The position numbers and the translations under genes were made by a program. Shown here piece by piece: positions 26,154 to 33,266 of a stretch of DNA of 33,266 nt (its first letter is position 1; each line of letters opens with the position of its first letter). The notes below the pieces were generated by a model. It saw only the letters and a program-made list of their open reading frames with translations. It did not search any database and was not told the origin of the DNA. The stretch is from Crenothrix polyspora (GTDB lineage: Bacteria; Pseudomonadota; Gammaproteobacteria; Methylococcales; Methylomonadaceae): positions 1-33,266 of the forward strand of contig NZ_FUKI01000170.1 in the NCBI RefSeq assembly GCF_900163755.1, given 5' to 3'.

Positions 26154-27695
26154 TTACATTCTATCATGGGGCACGGTCAAATGCCGTAACCTTAACCCGC
26201 TTAATAATAGCGTTGCGCTGTAAATAATCATGCCGATACCAACCCACAGCAACAGGTTTAAAACCCGTTCGCCGGAACTCCAGCCTTGCCACCACTCCGG
26301 TTTAACGTAAGCGTATAAAACCCAGGACATGGCCATGCTGGCTAACACAATGCGAATAGTGAATAACAGCCAACCGGCAGTCGGTCGATAAACCTGTTGT
26401 TTAAGCAAGGTCTTTAACAACAAACCCACATTAATAAACGCGCCTAAAGAGGTTGCCAACGCTAGTCCCGCATGATGCAAAGGGATAGCCAGCACATTCA
26501 GGGCAAGGCTGGCGACCATCGCATAAATACCGTAGCGCACCGGTGTTTTCATATCCTGGCGCGCCGTGAAGCCACCCACCAACACTTTAATCAATATATA
26601 ACCTAACACGCCAATCGCATACGCCCGTAAACTTTGCGCAGATAAAATCACATCGTCAGCACCAAATTCCTTGTATTGAAATAAGGTGGATAGCAGGGGT
26701 TCGGCAAGCAAAATCAAACCCAATGTCGCAGGCATGCCGACCAAGATGGCCAAACGTAAACCCCAATCAATAGTCTGTGAAAAGGCGGCACGATTTTCTG
26801 TCGCGGTGTTTTTAGACAAATGCGGCAATATCACACTGCCCAAGGCTAAGCCTAAAATGCCGACGGGGAATTCCACTAATCTATCGGAATAATACAGCCA
26901 CGACACGCTACCGACTGTTAAGAAAGACGCAACCAGGGTATCCAGTAATAAATTAATCTGCGTGACCGACACGCTGAATATTGACGGCAGTAATTGTTTA
27001 AGAAAGTGTTGGATACCAGGATCTTTGAAATCTACTTTTAAGCGAGGCAATAGACCCAGTTGTATCAGTGCCGGAAGCTGAAACAATACCTGCACTATCC
27101 CTGCGATAAACACACCCCAAGCTAGGGCTATGACCGGATTGTGCATTTTGGGCGCTAAGTAAATAGCGGTGGCAATCATGCAAATATTTAGGAATACCGG
27201 AGTCAATGCAGGCACGGCAAATTTATCGTGGGCATTGAGTATGCTGCCTGCCAACGCCGTTAACCCGATAAAAAATAAATAGGGCAGGGTGATTTGCAGC
27301 ATTTGCACGGCAAGGTCATGTTGTGTGCCTTGCCAGGAGAAACCAGGCGCTAATAATACAATCAGCAATGGGGCTATGATGACACCAATCAGCGTGATGG
27401 CCAGTAAAATAACCGCCAGCGTGCCTGTGCTTTTGTTGATAAATTGCTTGAGGCTGACGGGATCGGAGTTTTCTTTGTATTCGGTGACGATAGGCACAAA
27501 GGCGTGGGCAAACGCGCCTTCGGTAAACAAGCGCCGCAAAAAATTGGGGATTTTAAATGCCACAAAAAATGCATCGGTAGCCAGATCCACACCAAACAGA
27601 CGTGCAATCAACATATCGCGCACAAAGCCTAACAGACGGGAAATAAGCGTCATGCTACTGACTATCAAGGTGGATTTGAAAAGCTGGCGGCTCAC
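26154..27695 (-). CDS. murJ: Lipid II flippase MurJ
   Basis: MurJ moves lipid II across the cytoplasmic membrane for peptidoglycan synthesis. The 513-residue protein is almost entirely hydrophobic with about 14 predicted helices. It has family motifs including the N-terminal MTLISRLLGFVRDMLIARLFG and DAFFVAFKIPNFLRRLFTEGAFAHAFVPI, whose arginines line the lipid-binding cavity. It is the first gene of the murJ-ribF-ileS-lspA run and is divergent from rpsT with 96 bases between the start codons, as in many gammaproteobacteria. Confidence 0.97.
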   Translation of the reverse strand: MSRQLFKSTLIVSSMTLISRLLGFVRDMLIARLFGVDLATDAFFVAFKIPNFLRRLFTEGAFAHAFVPIVTEYKENSDPVSLKQFINKSTGTLAVILLAITLIGVIIAPLLIVLLAPGFSWQGTQHDLAVQMLQITLPYLFFIGLTALAGSILNAHDKFAVPALTPVFLNICMIATAIYLAPKMHNPVIALAWGVFIAGIVQVLFQLPALIQLGLLPRLKVDFKDPGIQHFLKQLLPSIFSVSVTQINLLLDTLVASFLTVGSVSWLYYSDRLVEFPVGILGLALGSVILPHLSKNTATENRAAFSQTIDWGLRLAILVGMPATLGLILLAEPLLSTLFQYKEFGADDVILSAQSLRAYAIGVLGYILIKVLVGGFTARQDMKTPVRYGIYAMVASLALNVLAIPLHHAGLALATSLGAFINVGLLLKTLLKQQVYRPTAGWLLFTIRIVLASMAMSWVLYAYVKPEWWQGWSSGERVLNLLLWVGIGMIIYSATLLLSGLRLRHLTVPHDRM

Positions 27696-27723
27696 AGTGT
27701 CTTCCGTCGAGAGTGGTTAAAAG

Positions 27724-27752
27724 TTGACAATCATAGCATTTAAAATCATAAT
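27724..27752 (+). promoter_or_regulatory. Sigma-70 promoter of rpsT
   Basis: A consensus TTGACA (27724-27729), a 17-base spacer and CATAAT (27747-27752) form a near-perfect sigma-70 promoter 39 bases before the rpsT start codon, as expected for a highly expressed ribosomal protein gene. Confidence 0.8.
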
Positions 27753-27791
27753 ACCCGACTAATTAACTTGACTTTGAAGCATCGGTAACTT

Positions 27792-28055
27792 ATGGCTAAT
27801 TCACCACAGGCAAAAAAACGTGCGAAACAAGCGGAAAAAAGCCGTGTTCGTAACGTAGGACAACGCAGCAATCTGCGTACTTTCGTAAAGAAAGTGATTT
27901 TAGCCGTTAAATCCGGCGATAAAGTACAAGCTCAAGCAGCTTTAAACGTGGCTATGCCAATTATCGATTCTGCGGTAACCAAAGGCATTATCCACAAAAA
28001 TAAAGCGTCACGCGGTAAGAGCAGATTGAATTCCAAAGTAAAGGCAATGGCGTAA
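27792..28055 (+). CDS. rpsT: 30S ribosomal protein S20
   Basis: S20 is a small basic protein that binds 16S rRNA in the body of the 30S subunit. The 87-residue protein has the family start MANSPQAKKRAKQAEKSRVRN, a long basic helix, and the C-terminal IIHKNKASRGKSRLNSKV. Length and composition match the family. It is a monocistronic unit with a strong promoter upstream and an intrinsic terminator downstream, and is divergent from murJ. Confidence 0.98.
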   Translation: MANSPQAKKRAKQAEKSRVRNVGQRSNLRTFVKKVILAVKSGDKVQAQAALNVAMPIIDSAVTKGIIHKNKASRGKSRLNSKVKAMA

Positions 28056-28075
28056 GCTACGGTTTTTATTTAATT

Positions 28076-28112
28076 AAAAAAGGCCGAACTCTTTTGGGGT
28101 TCGGCCTTTTTT
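28076..28112 (+). terminator. Intrinsic terminator after rpsT
   Basis: AAAAAAGGCCGAAC pairs with GTTCGGCCTTTTTT around a loop of about nine bases. It lies 21 bases past the rpsT stop. The A-rich left side could also let it act on the opposite strand for the following minus-strand gene, which ends at 28130. Confidence 0.92.
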
Positions 28113-28129
28113 ATGACACCAAGCCAATC

Positions 28130-29179
28130 CTAGGCTTTGGTAAATTGCGTCTTTATACGCTTTAGGTAGTTATGTAGCCACTTTACATTGGCTGATCGGT
28201 ACGTGGTCATATGTTCAATAACACGCTGCCCTGAACTCCAACTGATTTGATCCGGTGTAGCGTTGGTATAAAACTCTATAGAATTAACGCGCTGTAAACT
28301 AAACTCTCGTTTAATCAATAAATACAGTAATAAACGTCCTGGTGCGTACCGTGACAGCGCTTCGTCATAAGTTGTTTTAAGTGTGATTAACATGTTTTTG
28401 TTAAGTACATTAATACGCGAGGCGGCTAATTGATTATTTAAGTATAACTCAACAATTTCCGCCTGATTTGATGTTGCAAATGCACTTAAAATATCACTGT
28501 AAAATTTTCCTTGTTCATTTCCGGCAGTAATTGCTGTTCCTGCTTTGCCTTTCCAGCTTTTTGTTTCAAGCGTAGCATAACGTTCTAACGCCAGCAGCAA
28601 AGCATCGGATTGTGAGATAACATTAAGGCGACAATCTAATTGATTATTTTGTAATCTATTAAAGTAACGCGTTATGTTTTGTTGCAATTTTTTAGATCGA
28701 TTTTGCCAATAGGTATCAAAATTTCCATTTAAATCAATATTAATTGTTACGGCGTGATTGCAGGTATCTGTGTGTGATAAGGCTTGTGTAGCACATGAGT
28801 AATGTGGATCTTGGCATAACAGATCAATAGAAATCGCTGAGCCAGGTAGACCTGTTAATACGTGTTGTAATGCCTGTGGGTTACCGCACAGCATGGGTGC
28901 GATTTGTGTTTGGCTAGGTAGAAATGTGCGCCACATTAAGGCATTTTTAGGCTGGGTAAATAAATAGTTGCCTTTTTGTGCTGCATTTTCTGGATAAACC
29001 GCGAATAAAAGTTGTGCGTCACCAAAGTGCTTAATTAATGCCTTAACAAAACGCGAATCAAGCATTGGATGCGACTGATAAAGTTGCTGATTCAGCGCAT
29101 CCCAGTAAGATGCGAAGCCAGAAAATTCCGCAGCGGGGTAAAACTGCCAGTCAGGTGTAAATTTAAGTGTGGCATTCAT
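28130..29179 (-). CDS. FemAB/CelD-like GNAT acyltransferase
   Basis: From the ATG at 29179 this 349-residue protein resembles the CelD/BcsL and FemAB-like group of GNAT-fold acyltransferases. The recognisable stretch is in the second half: NRSKKLQQNITRYFNRLQ, a later LETKSWKGKAGTAI, then YLNNQLAASRINVLNKNMLITLKTTYDEALSRYAPGRLLLYLLIKR, which is the acyl-donor-binding region of the fold. Relatives are usually linked to exopolysaccharide or cell-envelope modification. The frame extends to 29269, but the extra 30 residues are not typical of the family. It sits alone between rpsT and recB, so context gives no pathway. Confidence 0.72.
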   Translation of the reverse strand: MNATLKFTPDWQFYPAAEFSGFASYWDALNQQLYQSHPMLDSRFVKALIKHFGDAQLLFAVYPENAAQKGNYLFTQPKNALMWRTFLPSQTQIAPMLCGNPQALQHVLTGLPGSAISIDLLCQDPHYSCATQALSHTDTCNHAVTINIDLNGNFDTYWQNRSKKLQQNITRYFNRLQNNQLDCRLNVISQSDALLLALERYATLETKSWKGKAGTAITAGNEQGKFYSDILSAFATSNQAEIVELYLNNQLAASRINVLNKNMLITLKTTYDEALSRYAPGRLLLYLLIKREFSLQRVNSIEFYTNATPDQISWSSGQRVIEHMTTYRSANVKWLHNYLKRIKTQFTKA

Positions 29180-29269
29180 AAATTGTCTGTTGGTTATGTT
29201 GTAGTTTTTCAGATAAATAATCTTTACAACCGCAGCGATCAACACATTGATTTTAAATGCTGGATTCAA

Positions 29270-29622
29270 CTAAAGGGTGCAATTTTATTTTTAATCTAAT
29301 TTATTGGAAACATAATTATTAACTAATGAGTGAAATTAATAGTTATATGAAATTTTTTTGTAATGATTTTTTTAAAGAATCTATGAATGTGTATTTTCTA
29401 TTTATAATCAGATGACTACAGTATCAGCGTTCAATTGGTTGAATTCACTTTGGCTTAATGTTAGTCACTGAAAATTTAGACTAATTGCCATTGAATAGGG
29501 ATAAATATTTTATAATTGTGACCACCGTCACAATAATTGACATGACATGACCAAATCGGACACTGTCCCCAAAATATTTTCTTGCTTGCACAGCGTTAAC
29601 TATCTTTGAGAAATTTTTTACT
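29270..29622. other. AT-rich intergenic region upstream of recB
   Basis: No gene is visible. The region includes the divergent promoter space for the acyltransferase and recB. It contains an 8-bp perfect dyad ATTGTGAC-CACC-GTCACAAT (29515-29534) and the small palindrome GGACA-C-TGTCC (29558-29568), the latter reminiscent of REP-associated fragments. Neither can be assigned a function with confidence. Confidence 0.45.
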
Positions 29623-32600
29623 ATGTCAACCCAATGCTTTGACCCTGTGCAAACGCGTCTTTATAAAGGTACTAATCTCATAGAAGCCAGTGCTGGTACG
29701 GGCAAGACTTACGCTATCGCCATGTTGGCTTTACGCTTTGTGGTTGAAGAAAATATAGAGATAGAGCGGTTATTGGTGGTTACCTTTACGAAAGCCGCCA
29801 CCGAAGAATTAAAAGACCGGATTCGTGCCCGATTAGTTGAGGCTAAAAGAGCGGCAATAGGATGTCGTGCTGATGTCGATAGCAAAATTGTCGATTGGTT
29901 AGCTGGCCTTGCATTAAGCAGCGATCAGATTAAACAGCGCTTAGATAAGGCGTTGCTGAATATTGATCAAGCCAGTATTTTTACCATACACGGTTTTTGT
30001 CAGCGGGTATTGCAAGAGCGCCCTTTAGAAAGCGGGCAATTATTTACCAGCGAGTTAGTCGATAGTATTCAATCCATCGAACAACAGTGCGCGGATGATT
30101 TTTGGCGACGCACTATTTATCCACGTACTTGCTGGGAAGCATCGATCTTAACAGTGAGTTATAAAACCCCAGATGAACTGCTGGCCAGCATTCATAGTGT
30201 TGCGCCGCATATGCAGGTTTATCCCGTTTATGAAAACATAACTGATACTTTATTGGCTTTAAGACAGTTGTTTGACGCTGCCAATAATATCTGGCACAGC
30301 GTTATTGACATAGTGCAATCGTGTTTTGCTGATGATAAATTCAAACCCAGCTACACCGAAGCATTTCATAATCACGCGAATGAATTAAAAGCCTGGTTAC
30401 AAGCGGATACTACTCAGCTTCCCAGTACACAAGCATTGGCTGTATTAACACAACAGGGCTTGAAAGACGGGCTGAATGGCCATAAATTTCGTAGCACCAA
30501 AGCCCTAAGTGGTGATGAGCGTAAAACCGAATATCTTGCGAGTTTGAGCATTCATACGCAGCCGTTTGATGATCTGGTGCTGGCTATTAAGCGCAGTACA
30601 CTGTTATTACGACGCGGCTTGCTTGAATACCTCCGTATTAACGTAGACAAACAACTGCAACAACAAAATCTGCTGTCGTTTGATGCCTTAATTACCCGTT
30701 TGGCCGATAGTTTGCGGGGCGATAACAGCACATTATTAATTAATCAATTACGGCACTATTTTAGTGTTGCGTTGATTGATGAGTTTCAAGATACCGATGA
30801 CCAGCAATGGTTTATTTTTTCGCGTATTTTTGCCGCGCAAAGTCAATATTTGTATTTGATTGGTGATCCTAAACAAGCGATTTATAAATTTCGGGGTGCG
30901 GATATTTATTCTTATCTGAGCGCACAAAAAACCGCTGAGCATCGCTTTACTTTAGCTAGCAATTGGCGTTCTCATCCGCACTTGGTTAGCGCGGTTAATC
31001 GCTTATTTCAACGAGAAAACGCCTTTTTACTGCCGGATTTGCAATTTACCGCAGTTACCCCAGGTCTTAGCGTACAACACGGCTATATAGATAAAGAAAA
31101 TTTGGCTATTGCGCCGATGGTGTTATGGCAACTGCCACCCAGTGAAGCGTCTAAAGGCCATTGGACGGCGGGTGCGGCGGGTTTGGCAATATGTGCTGCG
31201 GTGGTGGTTGAAATTGTTACTTTGCTTAGCCAATCTTACCGCGTGCAACCATTAGATTGCTGTGTGCAGCCCAAAGATATTGCTATTCTGGTCAGAAGCA
31301 ATCGACAAGCGCGTGACTATCAAGCTGCGCTACGAGCCGTTAATATTCCATCGGTGTTGAACAGCATGGAGTCGGTGTTTTCTAGCCAAGAAGCACTTGA
31401 TCTTTACACTTTATTACGTGCTATTGCAGAGCCTGGGGATGGTGCATTATTTAAACAGGCAATGACGTTAAATTGGTTTGCGTTGGATGGCCAGGGTTTT
31501 TACCGCTTTATCAATAATGAAGTTGCTGTTGATGATGGTATGGCGCGGTTTTTTAATTACCATCAAGTTTGGCAAAAATCCGGATTACTGGCGATGATGC
31601 AGCAAGTAATGGCGCAAGAAAACATTAAAGCCAATTTATCAAGCACACCGCTGTCTGAGCGTCAAATTACCAATATTCAGCATGTGCTGGAATTATTACA
31701 GCACATCGCGGTTGATCGACGCTTAAGTATTAATAAAACAGTTGATAGTTTACACACCGCGATCAATCAAGCCAGCAGCGGTGAAGATCAGCAACTGCGT
31801 TTAGAAAGTGATGAAAATGCTATCAAAATTGTCACCACACACCGCTCTAAAGGCTTGGAATATAACATCGTGTTTTGTCCTTATTTGTGGCAATGCAGTC
31901 GTGTCGATGATCCGTTGGTCATTTGCCATGAACAAGGGCATATGATTGCTGATTTGGGTTCTGAAGATTTTGCACAGCGGCGTGTGCAGGCGTTGGATGA
32001 AGCGTTAGCGGAAGATTTGCGGGTACTTTATGTCGCGCTAACCCGCGCAAAATACCGTTGTTATGTGGCGTGGGCAGATGTACGCACCGCAACGACCGCC
32101 AATAATTCGGCACTGGCTTGGTTGTTAGAATTTAGTGATGCTGATTTTTCCCAGCAACAGGCTACGCTAAAAACTTTTAAAGCTGATTTTGTCCAGGTGT
32201 TTGATTATCAATTAGTGGATTTATCGGAAACCGCCCATAGTCTTTATCACAAGCCGTTAGAGGCTTTGGATTTACAGGCACAAAAGCGGACGCGGTCGTT
32301 GTATTCGCCTTGGCAAATGAGCAGTTACACCGCACTTTCTGCCTTAACGTTGCAAGATACAGCGGAATTTACTGACGATAAAGCTGACTCGCCGCAAGTA
32401 CGCTTTGACGCGTTGCAATCACTGCTACCCAGAGGCATGCAGACAGGTAATGTGGTGCATGCTTTACTGGAAACCAATAGCTTTAAGCAATTGGCTGAGC
32501 ACAAGGATATTGCTGTGCAAAGTGCTAAGTTGTGTTTACGTTACGGTTTAAAATTGGAGCAACCGGCGCTGTTGGATGAGCTGTTGTACGCGGTAGTGAC

Positions 32601-33108
32601 AACACCGTTATCTAGCGACGATAACAATTTTTGTTTAATGAATGTACATGATCAGCGCTGTTTAAAAGAAATGCCATTTTATTTATCTTTAAACACGCTG
32701 GATACCCTGGCCATTAATGCTATTTTACAAGACTGTCGGGTATTTCAAGCACTGAGTAACAAGCAAATAGCCGGTTATCTTACTGGTTTTATTGATTTAA
32801 TATGCGAGTACCAAGGGCGTTATTATGTGATGGATTACAAGACCAATACCTTGTCGGATTACAGTGATGAAACTCTGATACAGGCCATGCGTGAGCATAA
32901 TTACGGTTTGCAATATTGGCTTTATAGTGTGGTTTTACACCGATATTTACAAATACGCCTGCCCAATTATAACTACCAACAGCATTTTGGTGGCGTGCGA
33001 TATTTGTTTGTCCGTGGTATGCAGTCCGATGTTCCTATGTGCGGTGTTTATGAAGACAGACCAAAATTAGAGAAAATTACGGCGTTAGCCAGGCTTTTTG
33101 ATAGCTGA
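29623..33108 (+). CDS. recB: Exodeoxyribonuclease V beta subunit RecB
   Basis: RecB is the 3'-5' helicase and nuclease subunit of RecBCD, which processes DNA double-strand ends for RecA-dependent repair and degrades foreign linear DNA. The 1161-residue protein (E. coli 1180) has Walker A ASAGTGKT (22-29), helicase motif II DEFQD (386-390), the motif IV-VI region including TTHRSKGLEYNIVF and VALTRAKYR, and a complete C-terminal nuclease site. The nuclease site is D1058 (GFIDLI), D1071 and K1073 (MDYKTN), with the same spacing as E. coli D1067-D1080-K1082. No recC lies upstream within the window, and recD is not visible because the window ends 158 bases later. Confidence 0.96.
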   Translation: MSTQCFDPVQTRLYKGTNLIEASAGTGKTYAIAMLALRFVVEENIEIERLLVVTFTKAATEELKDRIRARLVEAKRAAIGCRADVDSKIVDWLAGLALSSDQIKQRLDKALLNIDQASIFTIHGFCQRVLQERPLESGQLFTSELVDSIQSIEQQCADDFWRRTIYPRTCWEASILTVSYKTPDELLASIHSVAPHMQVYPVYENITDTLLALRQLFDAANNIWHSVIDIVQSCFADDKFKPSYTEAFHNHANELKAWLQADTTQLPSTQALAVLTQQGLKDGLNGHKFRSTKALSGDERKTEYLASLSIHTQPFDDLVLAIKRSTLLLRRGLLEYLRINVDKQLQQQNLLSFDALITRLADSLRGDNSTLLINQLRHYFSVALIDEFQDTDDQQWFIFSRIFAAQSQYLYLIGDPKQAIYKFRGADIYSYLSAQKTAEHRFTLASNWRSHPHLVSAVNRLFQRENAFLLPDLQFTAVTPGLSVQHGYIDKENLAIAPMVLWQLPPSEASKGHWTAGAAGLAICAAVVVEIVTLLSQSYRVQPLDCCVQPKDIAILVRSNRQARDYQAALRAVNIPSVLNSMESVFSSQEALDLYTLLRAIAEPGDGALFKQAMTLNWFALDGQGFYRFINNEVAVDDGMARFFNYHQVWQKSGLLAMMQQVMAQENIKANLSSTPLSERQITNIQHVLELLQHIAVDRRLSINKTVDSLHTAINQASSGEDQQLRLESDENAIKIVTTHRSKGLEYNIVFCPYLWQCSRVDDPLVICHEQGHMIADLGSEDFAQRRVQALDEALAEDLRVLYVALTRAKYRCYVAWADVRTATTANNSALAWLLEFSDADFSQQQATLKTFKADFVQVFDYQLVDLSETAHSLYHKPLEALDLQAQKRTRSLYSPWQMSSYTALSALTLQDTAEFTDDKADSPQVRFDALQSLLPRGMQTGNVVHALLETNSFKQLAEHKDIAVQSAKLCLRYGLKLEQPALLDELLYAVVTTPLSSDDNNFCLMNVHDQRCLKEMPFYLSLNTLDTLAINAILQDCRVFQALSNKQIAGYLTGFIDLICEYQGRYYVMDYKTNTLSDYSDETLIQAMREHNYGLQYWLYSVVLHRYLQIRLPNYNYQQHFGGVRYLFVRGMQSDVPMCGVYEDRPKLEKITALARLFDS

Positions 33109-33197
33109 TTAGGTATTTTTGGGTGTCATTATCGTTATTATGTGATTGATGCTGTCATTATTAAAATGGCATTTCAAGCGCTTTTCGAAGCCATTAA

Positions 33198-33266
33198 TAG
33201 GACAGTTACAGCCACCGTTCGTGCTGAGCTTGTCGAAGCATGAACGGCACACTTCGACAAGCTCAG
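33198..33266 (+). repeat. Truncated copy of the dispersed palindromic element (left part)
   Basis: From 33198 the sequence matches the left part of the intact element at 7515-7643 read in reverse, with one difference in the first 24 bases, then the full inner hairpin to the window end. The last 45 bases (33222-33266) are identical to bases 1-45 in the same orientation. The right half is outside the window. Confidence 0.85.

Noticed and set aside
1-33266. Circular plasmid interpretation from identical ends
   Set aside because: The shared end sequence is a dispersed repeat also found inside the window, and the content is essential chromosomal genes.
1-33266. CRISPR array or cas genes
   Set aside because: No regularly spaced direct repeats with unique spacers and no Cas-like proteins were seen; the repeats present are scattered palindromes.

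Overview
This window looks like chromosomal DNA from a gammaproteobacterium of moderate GC content. The block yhbY / rlmE-ftsH-glmM-tpiA-secG-tRNA-Leu(GAG) and the block rpsT / murJ-ribF-ileS-lspA both follow gammaproteobacterial gene order. The surface cytochrome-peroxidase and porin genes would suit a methanotroph of the order Methylococcales, but that placement is inference. No rRNA, CRISPR array, plasmid or phage gene was seen.

Layout. Positions 1-2739 hold an orphan ATP-grasp ligase facing a 4'-phosphopantetheinyl transferase. Positions 2864-5104 encode a large membrane protein with a C-terminal spermidine-synthase-like domain. A palindromic repeat at 5164-5264 precedes a two-gene MNT-HEPN toxin-antitoxin module (5304-6147). 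Positions 6232-10472, all on the minus strand, form a likely iron-regulated extracytoplasmic redox cluster: an LbtU-like porin behind a Fur-box-like promoter, a di-haem cytochrome c peroxidase, an FMN-binding protein and a small membrane protein. A 129-bp palindromic element is inserted inside the cluster. Positions 10653-12758 carry a PP-loop sulfur-transfer protein overlapping a TusA-like partner, then a HAD hydrolase.

Positions 13175-19259 are core housekeeping: ribosome maturation (yhbY, rlmE), the FtsH protease, glmM, tpiA, secG and tRNA-Leu(GAG). folP is missing from its usual slot between ftsH and glmM. After the tRNA the expected rimP/nusA order is lost. Instead there is a 246-bp MITE-like element with perfect 20-bp terminal inverted repeats and a TTTA target duplication. 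Beyond it lies an AT-rich ATPase/TOPRIM-like pair resembling split OLD/PARIS-type defence modules, whose TOPRIM half is frameshifted. This pair is attached to the distal end of the minus-strand murJ-ribF-ileS-lspA-methyltransferase operon. rpsT reads divergently from murJ. A FemAB/CelD-like acyltransferase and a complete recB close the window.

The first 45 bases and the last 45 bases of the window are identical and in the same orientation. Both belong to the dispersed palindromic family that also occurs at 7515-7643 and, in part, at 5199-5222, so the window most likely ends where the assembly collapsed at a repeat. The most interesting points are the Fur-box porin/peroxidase/flavoprotein cluster, the decayed ATPase-TOPRIM pair, the three palindromic element types, and the PP-loop/TusA pair.
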